64,000 bases of DNA from Sycon ciliatum (Eukaryota > Porifera > Calcarea > Leucosolenida > Sycettidae). Where the stretch lies: positions 5,896,221 to 5,960,220 of the forward strand of contig NC_088645.1 in assembly GCF_964019385.1 (NCBI RefSeq), read 5' to 3'. The position numbers were made by a program, and so were the translations under genes. This document shows positions 22,920-34,936 of the stretch, one piece after another. The number at the start of each line of letters is the position of its first letter. Within the stretch, counting starts at the first letter, position 1. The notes under the pieces were generated by a model that ran no database searches, had not been told where the DNA came from, and saw nothing but the letters and a program-made list of their open reading frames with translations.

Positions 22920-23301
22920 CGGAGACAATGCCAACAGTCTGCTTCACACCCCTACCAACTGGAAAATGTTCTCCCTCCAGGCGCTCCTAACTACCTAAGA
23001 CACGCATTTCCATACAACATCATCAACACCTGGAACGCGCTGCCATCCTCCCTTTTCACCAAACCACAATCTCCTAAGGGCCTACAATCCTTCAAAGCGA
23101 ACGTCAACTACCATCTTCGCCGAAGCAAGTGGCTTTGGGCAACAGACTCCCTCTAACAGTTCAGAACTATTTCCATCTTGAAGCTCCCCCCCCCCCGCCC
23201 AAGCATTGCATCATGTCCACAGCCATCTGAACTGCCTTTGAATCTATTTTTCTGTCTTATTGTTCTCTCTCCACCCCCCCCCCCCCCCACCCCCTCTCTC
23301 A

Positions 23302-23334
<33 letters not shown>

Positions 23335-23640
23335 GCTCTCTCTCTTTCTCTCTTTCTCTCTTTCATTTTCTCTCTCTCTCCTCAACCATTCTACCTCACC
23401 TTCCGTTGTCTTTATCGCACTAAATTACCCCCTTCTTTTAGGCTATGGTGCGCAAGCTCACGTTAACGCCGAGACCATAGGTCGGTGTTGTGGGCTTGCC
23501 TCACCAGCACATGCTTGCTTTGCAGCCCCTACGCTCCCTGCTGTTTTGTTATTGTATACTCTATTGTCTTCTCCCCTTCTGACGAGTAGGTTGTGTACTT
23601 AGTAAAAAAATGTACTTTGTACTTTGAAGTACTGCTGAGG
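22920..23640 (+). mobile_element. LINE 3' end fragment
   Basis: The plus strand encodes NYLRHAFPYNIINTWNALP followed by a QSFKANVNYHLRR-type C-terminus and a stop at about 23155, the usual end of a CR1-like RT ORF. The 3' UTR includes C-runs and (CT)n at 23270-23390. The 5' end is truncated. Confidence 0.7.
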
Positions 23641-23737
23641 CAACGAACCGAAACAACAAAGCCAAGAAACCAGCCAGTTTGTAGAAATGGCAAATGCTAT
23701 CCCTTCACGCATGACCATAATTATCCCTTTATAATTA

Positions 23738-24203
23738 CAGGTGGAATCCTGATAATTCGAACCTCCAAATGCCAGGGAAAAACTTCTAATTATCCGGACA
23801 TTCTAATTATCCAAACATGAACCCACAACACAATATGTATGTCATAATGCTCCCATGTTCGCGCAGATTTGCGCAATGGACCTTAGATACAGATTTCACG
23901 GATACTGAACTGACTGGCACAGCCTGCTCATGCAAACTGAACTGACCAGTACAATGTACAGTCAGTGAACTTCGAATTACACTTTGCTTACTTCGAATTA
24001 TCAGCACAAATCCCACACATTTTCTATGTACTTGTAAGTGGAATCCGTGGAACTTCGAATTAACCGGATATGTCCGGTTCGAGGTTCGAATTATCAGACA
24101 ATTTTACGTGGGAATCGTATTGACAGAAATCGGTCCTGGAAAAACTTCTAATTAAGCGGTATGTTCGAATTAAGCCATATTCGAATTATCAGGATTCCAC
24201 CTG
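23738..24203. mobile_element. 466-bp pogo/Tigger-like MITE
   Basis: Terminal inverted repeats CAGGTGGAATCCTGATAATT and its complement at 24180-24203 are flanked by TA on both sides (23736-23737, 24204-24205). The CAG...CTG ends, TA duplication and internal ATTCGAA/ATTATCCG words are typical of pogo/Tigger-derived MITEs. There is no ORF. Confidence 0.85.
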
Positions 24204-24205
24204 TA

Positions 24206-24345
24206 TACTGATTTCCAGCACAGAATGCAGCGGAATTTGGATTTTCAACACAATTTTCACCTTCAACAGGCTGTAACTTTGGCCACCAGACAGTTCGTAG
24301 AGATGGCAAATGCTATCCCTTCATGCATGACCATACTTCATTATT
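24206..24345 (+). repeat. Fragment related to the piggyBac-like MITE at 60.5 kb
   Basis: TACTGATTTCCAGCACAGAA through TTCAACAGGCTGTAAC matches 60539-60612. The following GGCAAATGCTATCCCTTC also occurs before the pogo-like MITE at 23688-23705, so a short piece is duplicated around it. Confidence 0.6.
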
Positions 24346-24366
24346 GTGATAACAGTATTTTTACTA

Positions 24367-24848
24367 AAAAAGGGTTTGCTCCCCACACCGGAGCTCGCGC
24401 TATTCCGCCGACTTTACTTGACACTTGACTGACTCATGACTGCCATCCAGAGCAAACGAGAAGTCCATCGAACCTTCGACTCGGCAAACCTGCAAGAAAG
24501 CACCACTCCCTGCTCAATACACAGTGTTTCGGTGAATTCCCCGAAACACTGTGTATTGAGCAGGGAGTGGTACTTTCTTGCAGGTTTGCCGAGTCGAAGG
24601 TTCGATGGACTTCTCGTGTGCTCTGGATGGCAGCCGTGAGTCAGTCAAGTGTCAAGTAAAGTCGGCGGAGATCATCATGAACAATGGACTGACTAATTAT
24701 TCACTTGTCCTGTCTTTATAAATAACATGTTATTGCATATGTTCTTGGTTTAGTTTTTGGCCTTTTTCGTGCTTTGGAGTTGATAACATTTTCCTCACTG
24801 CTAAAAAAAAAAAAAAGTAAAGTCGGCGGAATAGCGCGAGCTCCGGTC
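24367..24848. mobile_element. Foldback element copy, right arm split by a retroposed insert
   Basis: The left arm (24367-24540) and right arm (24541-24667) are reverse complements meeting at CGAAACACTG with almost no spacer, the compact form of the element at 8329-9240. The right arm is interrupted at 24669 and continues at 24827, then stops at GAGCTCCGGT where the RT gene begins. Confidence 0.8.
24669..24826 (+). mobile_element. Short poly(A) retroposed insertion with 15-bp target duplication
   Basis: About 130 bp (GATCATCATGAACAATGG...CTCACTGCT) plus an A13-14 tail lie between two copies of AGTAAAGTCGGCGGA. The poly(A) tail with a 15-bp duplication is the signature of LINE-machinery retroposition of an RNA. 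The source RNA was not recognised. It lacks obvious A/B boxes and may be an mRNA 3' end. Confidence 0.8.
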
Positions 24849-26766
24849 GCACTTGACAAACAGCCCGGAGTTCGCCCGATTGGCATAGGAGAATGTCGCC
24901 AGCGCATTGAGGCCAAGGCATTGGCACTCGCTACAGGCACTGATGTGCAAGATGTATGTGGAGCCGATCAACTCTGCGCTGGTACGAAGGCAGGCATCGA
25001 GGCCGCGGTACACGCTATGAACGAGCTCTTCAACAGCGAGGAAACGGAGGGCATCTTGCTCGTAGATGCCTCTAATGCATTCAACTCCATCAGCAGACCC
25101 GCTGCCCTCTGGAACTGCCGTATACTCTGGCCACGCGCAAGTTGGTTTCTATTCAACTCGTACCGAGGCTTCGCTGTCATCATTCTCAAAGGAACAACCC
25201 CCAGCAATATCCATGCCATTCTAAGTCGTGAGGGAACCACCCAAGGCTGTCCATTGGCAATGGTGATGTATGCAGTTGGAGTGCAACCTCTTGTCACCCG
25301 GCTGAAAGATCCAGAACAGCATATTCAGAATTGGTATGCTGACGATTCGTCCTGCGCTGGCTATCTGCATAGGGTAAGGGCCTGGCTTTGCTCCCTTCTC
25401 GAAATTGGTCCAGCATATGGCTACTTTGCTGAGCCCACCAAGAGTGTCCTGATTGTCAAACCTCAGTTCCTGCAGGAGGCACAAGACTTTTTCAGCGACC
25501 TCCAGGTGGAAGTCACACTATCCAGCCGATTCCTAGGAGGATTATGCATCGGTGATGAAGCGGGTATACAGCAGTTTGTCAGCAACAAAGTTGCATCGTG
25601 GGTTAAGAGCGTGGAACACCTCTCTGATGCTGCCAAAGCAACCCACAAGCAGCTTATTGCGCGTCCCTCTCCTGTGAATGGTCATACATTCACCGCGTTG
25701 TCGAAGGCCATGAAGCCGAGTACGCCCCGCTACGTGACATCATTCGGCAACAGTTCACGCCTGCTGTCCTGGGTAGAGAGGTCCTTGAGCGAGAACATAA
25801 GTTACTCGCCCTCCCTGCCAAGTTCGGTGGCCTCGCAGACCCCACCGAAACAGCACCGGGTGCCCATGCAGTGTCGAAAGATGCTACTCGGACTCTGGCG
25901 CGCTCCATCTCCTCCGGTCATCCAGTGGTCATCAATGATCATTCTCGTCATTGCCAACTAGCGACGAGCCAAGCAAGCCGGATAAGGGACGAGCAAGCAG
26001 GGGCACTCAGCAAGGATCTTCTTCAAGACCTCCCCAAAACGGAACGGCGCACTCTCTCCCGCATCGTCGACGGACATGCTTCCGGCTGGCTGACCGTCCT
26101 ACCGCTCCGTCAGGAAGGCTACGACATGTCCGCAACCCAGTTTCGGGATCAGCTGGCAATCCGCTACGCCAGGCAGCCCAATTCTCGTCCGTCTCACTGT
26201 GACGGATGTGGCGCCCCGTTCACCCTCCAGCACGGCCTTGACTGCCATAAGGGCGGCCTTGTCAAGAGAGGCCACAACGACCTCCGTGACAGTGATGCCA
26301 AGCTTGCCGACATTGCCTTCGGCGGCGTCACCATCGAGCCGATCCTCATCCCGGAACAGAACAGGAATGGTCGGCCTATGCTCCAAGCGGACTGGCTCGC
26401 TCGCGGAGTATGGGAAGGCAACCGGGTGGCGTTTTTCGATAACCGCATCGTAGATGCTGACGCACCCAGTTATGCCAAGGCCTACCTGTCATGGAATGCC
26501 ACCGCCAACAAAGCAGCTGCAGCGAAGAAGAGGAAGTACAAGCATGCCGCTGAAGAGCTACGAGGCTCTTTCACTCCTTTGGTGTGTTCCACTGATGCTG
26601 TCCTCCACCGCGAGTACAGTGCGTACCAGAAGCGTCTCGCCAGCCGCTTAGCAGCGAAATGGGAGAAGCCCTTCTCTGCCATGATGGCTTGGGTACGCAT
26701 GCGCACTCAGTTCGCCATTTTCAGCGCCGTGGACATGCGTCTGCGAGGCTCCCGTCGCCGTCTTTA
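24849..26766 (+). pseudogene. Reverse transcriptase gene of uncommon type (DASNAFN motif, C-terminal zinc and nuclease-like region), one frameshift
   Basis: The first frame holds an RT: VRPIGIGECRQRI, then motif A LLVDASNAFNSISR, motif B TTQGCPLAMVMYAVG, motif C NWYADDSS (catalytic DD), motif D EPTKSVLIVK and motif E FLGGLCIG. Near 25642, in a C run (AACCCACAAG), the frame changes. The second frame carries the thumb (PLRDIIRQQF...LPAKFGGLADP) and a C-terminal block: CDGCGAPFTLQHGLDCHKGG, then GHNDLRD, EPIL, ADWLARGVW and VAFFDNRIVDADAPSYA, ending at the TAA at 26764-26766. The Cys/His pairs look zinc-binding. The E...D...FFDxR pattern suggests a PD-(D/E)XK nuclease, which is an inference. The N-terminus is missing at the foldback junction. 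It is related to RT proteins scattered through invertebrate genomes and differs from the KAFD-type LINEs elsewhere here. The 3' UTR ends near 27015 with AATAAA and A-rich sequence. Confidence 0.8.
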
Positions 26767-27111
26767 ATATGGGACTCTCCGTACATGACGGTGCCGGCAT
26801 TGGAATCGGCCACTGAGTCATGTTCTCGTTCTGTTTTTCTAACTTATTATACCTTTTCACGGATGGTCCTTTATCACTGTCTTTTTCTCACTGTAGCTCC
26901 TCATTGTTGTTTTTTCTTTTTTTTTACCAGGCGTGGGCCATCCCCTGATTTCATAGGTGCCAAACATTTTTTTACGTTTTTCAAAAAATAAATTATTTAC
27001 TTGAAAAAAAGGACTATAAGAGTACTCTTGGTAATGGGTTGAGTACTATAAGAGTACTCTTGGTAATGCTGGTTACGCTTTAGTAAGGAGTGACACCGTT
27101 AGGCGCTGCAT

Positions 27112-27192
27112 CTGCCGCTACGGTTTACTGGGTGTTAGCGGCCGTCGTGATTTCCCTTCGGGAACGGACACGATGATTTACTTTACTTTATA
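27112..27192 (+). repeat. LINE 3'-tail remnant
   Basis: GTTAGCGGCCGTCGTGATTT followed by CGGACACGATGATTTACTTT matches 21275-21345. Upstream, ACTATAAGAGTACTCTTGGTAATG occurs twice (27011, 27049). Confidence 0.6.
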
Positions 27193-27284
27193 AGGAGTGA
27201 CATCAGACACGTAACTCGTGCGCTAGTTTGCCAGACTTCTACTCCAAAGCATGATCATAATACAGTCATGTACATGTACATGTT

Positions 27285-27777
27285 TTAGGCCTTGACGGAT
27301 TATGCTAATATTTTCGTGAAATTATGCTTTTCGCATTGCTGAAAAAATTGCAGAATTATGCTATTTTTATGCTAAAAGTTATCATATTATGCCGCATTAT
27401 GCTCACATAATTATGCTTCTAATGTACATGTATATATGGTTCTGTGCAAAATAACAAGGGAATTGTTTTGTAGAGGGCGTTATTCTGTAGTAGCAAAAGT
27501 TCAATGGGGTCAACGCACCGTCCGACCTAGCTACGACCGTCACTGATTGCAGTGGACTGGACATGTTATCACGGGAGTCATAAACCTACGACTTCCTGGT
27601 GCATCTACCGTACTTGTACAATGTACATGTACTTGTACAACATGTACAACTGTATGGAATTTGATGCGAACAGGCGGATTATGCGATTATTATGCAATTT
27701 GCCTCGAATTTTGCGATTATTCGATTTTGGTAGGAATTATGCGAAAAATTATGCTAGCATAATCCGTCAAGGCCTAA
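27285..27777. mobile_element. 493-bp TIR element rich in ATTATGC words
   Basis: Perfect 23-bp inverted ends (27285-27307 and 27755-27777; TTAGGCCTTGACGGATTATG...) are flanked by CATGTT on both sides, a 6-bp candidate target duplication. The interior near both ends contains many ATTATGC/TTATGC words. There is no ORF. Confidence 0.8.
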
Positions 27778-27779
27778 CA

Positions 27780-28500
27780 TGTTTGGGTTTTTTGGGTTTT
27801 TTTTACAAGATACACAACTCACCGGCAGGCACATGGGGCTAGCATGGGGTGAGATGGTGCTGGTGGGGCTTGCCAGGCTCAACCGACCAGAGGTCTCGGC
27901 ATCTTCAAATGGCAGACGCACCAAATTAGGGAGGAAAGCATAAGCATGAGGGGAAAAAAGCAGGGGAGAAAAAGGGAGATTTAGAACGAAGGAGAGGATC
28001 TAATTTGGAACACAGCGGAAAATAGCAAATAATCAGCAGATAATAGGAGTAAAAGGAGAGTGTCAAATGAAGGGTGCAATAGGCTAGCAGTGGAGATTGG
28101 CTACTCAGGATTGGCGACAATTAGGCTTGGGGTGGGAGAAGCAGGAGCATAATCCCGGAGGAGGCTAGAGGCGGTCGGTTGCCCAGTCCCAGTCAGACTG
28201 CCTCAGGTGGTCATAGACCTTCTGTAACAGGTAGCCGAGTGGTAGGCGCAGTTCAATCAACACGACTTAAGCTTTTATTCTTCTTCTCTCAGGTACACAC
28301 CTGGGATATAATTATTAGTAAAAGAAGAAGCGGCAAATAAATAGGATTTTCTCTCCGGTGCACACCTGGAGGTTGAATACTTCTTCTTCTTCTTGGTTTT
28401 GTCGTTGCTATAAAATCTAATCAAAACAGAAATGTGCAGCAGCTTTTATGCAGCAGACGCCGTACGCTTACATGCGGAGATACACTACATATACATCAGG
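27780..28500. other. Intergenic, no gene recognised
   Basis: AT-rich with GAAGAAG tracts. GGTAGCCGAGTGGTAGGCGC at 28230-28249 contains a good pol III A-box core (TAGCCGAGTGG), but no convincing B box or cloverleaf follows, so no RNA is called. Confidence 0.4.
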
Positions 28501-29291
28501 TAAAGTTCCGTATTACTTCCGTTTTACTTCCGTATTAGCCAGGCAGGGATACTACACTTCTTCTTGAAGGTCTGCATCGACTTCTGGGAGGGGCGGGCAC
28601 TGGGAGTAAATTCCAGGTGTCAATCATACAGTGGGGGAAGGACCGACGGACATTGTTCCGAGACTGAGGTGGGACAGTCTTGGTCAGCTGGAACGGATGG
28701 TGCCTTACAATTGTGCGCACGCTGGCTCGGTTGCGGGCCCGGGCTGGGGCTGGCGCTGGCGGGGCCGGGGTAGGATAGCTGTAACCATGGCAGGTCCAGT
28801 CAGACAGTGGAGCTTGAGCAGGTAGCAGAGGGCAGCAACAGAACGACGGATGTCCAGGCTGGTCAGGTAGCAGCCATCACCGATGACGTGGAGTGCTTTG
28901 CGTTGGATGGCTGTGAGCTTGGCTAGTGTGGAGGGTGCTGCACTCATCCATACCAGCATCCCATACTCCAGGATCGGCCGAACAAACCCACGGTATACTA
29001 CGGCACGGCATCGTGGGTTGAGAGCCATGGCAGCCTTGCGGAAGAAGCCGAGTCGCGGCGCACCGCGTATTGCGAGGGACCGTATGTGCTGCTTGAAGCA
29101 TAGCTGTCTGTCGAATGTTACTCCTAAGAGGCGGAGCTGATCCACCTCAGGTACGTCTGTCCCCTGGAATGTGATAGAGGGAACTGGGTGGTGGGATCGT
29201 CGGTGGGTGATCGTGAGTGCTTGCGACTTTGTCGGCTCAAAGCTGATTCGCCAGAGGGTGCCCCAGTCGGCAAGTGCGTCAACAGCCTGCT

Positions 29292-30219
<928 letters not shown>

Positions 30220-30855
30220 ATACTTTATTTATAGTGGAAATCAAAGCAGGCAAAATGCCTAATAACATTGGACCCACTGTGAATAAAATGTAAAAGGATA
30301 TTGTGGAAAAGTAGATATAAGAGAAAAAGAGAAAGGAAAGAAAAACGGAAGGTTGTTTGCAACGAACAGATATCAATCCAGTGAGCATTGGAAAACCTAT
30401 GTCGCTGATTATACTGCAAGGCTTGAGATTTGAAATCCAAATACCTATTTGAACATTTTGCTCCTGGTGGCAATCTATTCCACATAATGGCCCCATCGTG
30501 CGTTAGGCGCTTAGGAGAACGAGCAGTGCTAGCAGGTGGGACCACAAGCAAGTTGCTTTGGCCTCCTCGAGTGCGAGTTGAGGGCACGACAGCAAAAAAG
30601 GACTGAAATACGGTGCTACATGCATCATGCAAACATCGCCAGATGAAACAAAACATATTCAAGTGCACAGAAACCTGTAGATCACATACATCCATTCGAT
30701 TTAGCAGGAGAGCAGTTCTGCTCCACTGTGGCGACTTGCAGACTGCCCGAGCGGCACGTTTGAACAGCCTATATAGCCGTTGTTCCTGAGCAACTGTCGA
30801 ATACAGCGTTGCGACTCCATCTGGGATATTAGCTCGGGTTGTGATACACTTATTA
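30220..30855 (-). mobile_element. 5'-truncated LINE (inner) nested in the outer LINE
   Basis: The minus strand encodes only the C-terminal part of a CR1-like ORF2: EQRLYRLFKRAARAVC, then RTRGGQSNLLVVPPASTARS and HDGAIMWNRLPPG, ending in a hydrophobic read-through before AAATAAAG and the (CAA)n tail. It sits between the RT catalytic motif and the thumb of the outer LINE. Confidence 0.82.
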
Positions 30856-31384
30856 TACCGTGGTGTCGTCGGCATAATTATATTTATACTGCGAGTTTAG
30901 CCTCTTCAGGTAGGTGGTCCTCTGCATCGTTGATGTATATCAGGAACAGGGTTGGGCCGAGGATGCTGCCCTGCGGCACCCCTGACTGGATGTCACGGGA
31001 AGTAGAGGCCTGGCCACCTACGACAACTATGATCTTGCGGCTAGTGAGATAACTCTGCAGCCAACAGAGCAGGGGCCCTTTGACACCGTATTGCTCTGCC
31101 TTGTGAAGGGCTCCTGGGTGTGAGACCTTGTCGAAGACCCCAGCGATGTCCACTGCGAGCAACCTGACAAGGCCTCCCTGGGAAGCTGTCTGGTGCCACT
31201 CATGCTGGAGTGCGATCAGAAGGTCTGATGTGCCCAGTCCGGCGCGGAAGCCGAATTGCTGCGACGACAGAATAGAATTCTTCTCCAGGAAGCTGGACAG
31301 ACCACGTTGATTATCGACTCCATGCATTTGGACATGGCACACAACAGGGAAACTGGTCGGTAATTCTTGTACCATTAGATCCAC

Positions 31385-31978
31385 ACTACTGTATTGTGGG
31401 ATGATGTCATTCTCCTAACCCCTGTAGATCTGGGATTCACTGGCCAGAAAAAGCCATGCACTTCATACATGTAGCTGTGTGGTGTAGACCAGGCTGAATA
31501 GTGGCGGTCAATTCTTCGGCTTTGCAAGCTGTTGAATGGTGCAATCCCAGCACAAGCTGCTGCTGTAGCATCGCTATCATCGCCTCCGGCGAGGCGTCCA
31601 ATGGTCCAATGGTAGATCTGTACATTCAATTGTGGATCTCTCAACGACAAACCCGGCGCATCGGACACGCACACAGCGGATGTGTGTCACACTGCTTGAT
31701 TTTGATTTTAGGGAAGAGAACTGTTGACGGTTGCTTGTACCGGTATTATGCATGTACATGTTACGTGTGGGCCGGAACACGCACAAACCTACTCAATAAT
31801 GAACACATCTGAAATCCAGATGTCCCAGGTCCAGGTCAACGACAACGGTCCTCCAGAAGAAAACGTGCGTCTCACATTCACACAGTGTCCCGGATACTAC
31901 GTACATGTACAGTATGTACATTGTACATACTGTACATGTACGTGATGTACAGTGTATGTAAAATTGTGTCATGTACAT
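31385..31978. other. Intergenic with a perfect palindrome
   Basis: No gene recognised. 31899-31943 is a 45-nt perfect palindrome of GTACAT words around a single T. It is the first of many ACATGTAC-rich patches that continue to about 52 kb. Confidence 0.5.
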
Positions 31979-32198
31979 TTTATTTATTCATTTATTTATT
32001 TCTGCACCTCGTGGCATGTCAAGACAGCCAATTGACTTGAGGAGAGGGTGAGACCAACCGAACCACGGAAGAAGAGAAAAAAGAAAATGAAGAGCACGTA
32101 CACAAAGTGGGAAGGGATTAGCAACTTACAAAGCAATGGGATGCTCAGCGAGCTATGCAGCGGAAATGGGGACTGTGACTTTGTTTACTGGGAGATAC
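31979..32198 (-). mobile_element. 3' end copy of the LINE at 17.6 kb
   Basis: The sequence from ATTTATTTCTGCACCTCGTG through TTTGTTTACTGGGAGATAC matches 17585-17802 almost base for base in the same orientation. It contains only the 3' UTR and tail. Confidence 0.88.
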
Positions 32199-33426
32199 AT
32201 ACACATGTACATGTATATTGTACATGTGTGTATGTTTATTATACATGTAGCATTTCATAGAGCTGAGGCAGCGGAATAACATTGTTTTCACGCCTCCCCA
32301 CCCCAGCACACTGATCGGTAGGTGCTTTACCACAGCAGCGAGAAGTACCAATGCCATATTTGGCGGGACGGATGATCAGAAAGAGATGATCCAAAGGAAC
32401 AATTTCCATGACATTGTATTATGTACTTGTACGTCCAGGCCTGAGGGGTGGAGGATTCCAGACAGACATGGACTGCCACTTGTCAAGCGCATTCTAGAAT
32501 CGTGATTCAAGTTCATTCAACTACATGTGCAGTATTGTATTTCCTTCCACCCTAGCTAGGATGTGCCTTGGCGATACGGCACTACATGATTGTACATGTA
32601 CATGATTGTATAATTACGTACAATGTACTGTAGGTATCATCATCATCATCATCATCATCATCACAAGCCCATAGCCGTCAGGCGTCACAGAGCAAGTATG
32701 CACAAGCGAGCGCCATAAAAATCGATCGCGTGCAGCGTACGAAAAAGGTCTTTTTCTACTTTTCTTTTTTTACGGGAAACCACGAACCTCGAGAACAGAA
32801 TACTGCATGGTAGAGGTGGCTGCAGACGCAACTGTGGTGGTGAAACTGGAGCCTCTCCGCCGCCCTGCGGTCTCGGCTTCAGCGACACTTCAGTGCACCA
32901 AAAGGTGGGGAGGGCTATTTTGACAAAATGATGAGGGGAAGGGATCCGCCATGACCGTGTGCACGGACTACGTCTCTCGGCAACAAAGAATGCAACAAAC
33001 AAAGAATATTGAACGTGCGCAGGTTGGTGAGGATGAAGAGACTAGCAAGACCATCGGACAAACAGGTCTAACTTCAACTACATGTACAATATATGTACTA
33101 CTTGACGACGCAAGGTAACGCAAGACCACCTACATGTACATGTACATGTAAAAAAAGCCGAGTTGTCCGCATCCGTAGGAACGCCACCACCCTCTAGGAT
33201 CAAGGCGCAGATGCAGCTCCTAACCGGTGGGAGGTGAGTAGATCAGACCCACCGCAAAGTGGTCAAAGACCGAAATCCCATTAACTGCATCCATGTTTCC
33301 CTCGTGCCAGGCCACGACTTCCCAATTAATTAACTGTGGGTCGCAGCACGGCTGCATGTAACTTACATATTGGAGGTGGAGCTAGTTTTGAACTAGTATT
33401 GGGTTATACATTTGTATACTACCATG
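32199..33426. other. Intergenic; (ATC)n, dispersed repeat, flank of LTR element
   Basis: (CAT)n at 32637-32663. 33150-33310 is the inverted partner of the repeat at 12199-12400. CATG at 33423-33426 is the left target duplication of the gypsy element. No host gene was recognised. Confidence 0.55.
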
Positions 33427-33890
33427 TGTAGCGTCTCTGACGTTCTCGCATCATGACATCATCATTTGTTTGCATGTACACGTCATATTTTCCTCATCAT
33501 CACAAACACCGATTCACCATACTCTGGCACACATTGTAATACCTACTACACGTACTTCGCTACCATAATAATTATGTAATGTTTGGCTAGCATAGTTCCA
33601 ATACACATTACGACATCTTTTGATGTTACGCACTCCTCGCCTACAACGCTATTGTAGAAAAGTAGTCTTTACTCATCTCTTGTAAGTTCTGTTTGCATCC
33701 AAACACTTCTTCCAAACAGCACACGTCAGATATCTAACAAAACAACAAACTTCATTGCACAGTCTTCTATCACAATCTCTTTCCTATATAAACCTCCTTT
33801 CTCTTCACTTTCTTCATGACATTTAGTGTTCGCCAGTCTTGTAAAGATCTTGGAAACTAACACTCGTTGCACTGTATCTAGACTACTAAA
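33427..33890 (+). repeat. 5' LTR of the gypsy element
   Basis: 464 bp from TGTAGCGTCTCTGACG to GACTACTAAA. A TATATAAA box at 33785-33792 lies about 100 bp from the LTR end and is the likely promoter for the genomic transcript. Confidence 0.95.
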
Positions 33891-33921
33891 TTGGTGACCC
33901 CCGACGTGAGTAAAGTGCAAT

Positions 33922-34936
33922 ATGTCCAGCGACGATGGTTCTTCCGCTTCCGCCTCTGGAGCTTCAGCTGCCGCTAGCTCCTCCGCCCCGGCCCAAAACC
34001 AACCACTCGCCCGCAACGACCAACACGACGCACCGGACCGTCCGGTGTCTGCCATCACCTTCCGACTGCCGCAGTACTGGCCCGGCGATCCGCAGCTTTG
34101 GTTTGCACAGGCAGAAGCGCATTTTGCCAACCATCGCATCACCAACCCGCGGGCCAAGTATAATGTCGTCGTGAGTTCGCTGGCTCCTGAATACGCCGCT
34201 GAGATTCGGGACTTGCTCCTAGCGCCGCCAGCCGAGGAGCCGTACCAAGTCCTGAAAGAGGCGCTCACCGCACGCACACAAAAGTCCGATCAGGCACGGT
34301 TGCGTGAGCTACTCTCAACAGCCGACATCGGGGACAGCCGACCAAGTCGCGTCCTCCGACGCATGCAACAGCTTTTAGGCAGTAAGTCGCTAGACCCAAC
34401 TAATAACTATCCTGCGCGAGCTATTTGTACAGCGTTTGCCCGTGACGGTCCGCCTGATTCTGGCTGCAACACCTGCAAGCCTCAGCCTGGACGAACTTGC
34501 AGCGCTTGCTGACAAGGTGGTTGAAAGCACGTGCTCAACCCCACTCACCGGTACAAGTGTTCACGCTCTGAGTGAAGCCCCTAGCCCTGCTCGGTCTAGT
34601 ACGTATACGGCCTTATCATGTAGATCTACAGCGTCCACAGATGCGGAACAGGCCTGCACCGCTGACAGGGCTGAGATGGCCCAGCTCCGAGCTGAACTCG
34701 CCAAGCTGACGTCCGCTGTGAATGTGATGACCCGTGACACCGGTGCCCCTTCCCAGCGTGGCCGCCAACGAGAGCGTAGTCCCGGGCCACCGTCACGCCA
34801 CCCAAGTGCCTCCAGGTCTCCCGGCCGTGACAATCACGACGACCTTTGCTGGTATCACCGTGCGTTCGGTGCGAAGGCGAACAAATGCCGAGACCCCTGC
34901 CGATTCCTGTCGGGAAACGGGAAGGCCAGCCACTAG
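33922..34936 (+). CDS. gag: Gag of the gypsy element, split by one frameshift
   Basis: It starts at ATG 33922, 31 bp after the primer site. The Ser/Ala-rich N-terminus leads to a capsid-like region: [20 protein letters not shown], then [11 protein letters not shown], a typical Ty3 gag opening. Near 34395-34410 (AATAACTATCCTGCGCGAG) the conserved frame changes: upstream [10 protein letters not shown] continues in the next frame as [10 protein letters not shown] and [18 protein letters not shown]. The second part holds a coiled-coil-like [16 protein letters not shown], an Arg/Ser-rich stretch and a [18 protein letters not shown] zinc motif, ending with TAG at 34934-34936. The frameshift may be a real defect or a sequencing/assembly error. 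Gag would form the particle and bind RNA. Confidence 0.85.

Noticed and set aside
28225-28260. A tRNA or SINE head suggested by the A-box-like TAGCCGAGTGG
   Set aside because: No B box at the right distance and no cloverleaf.
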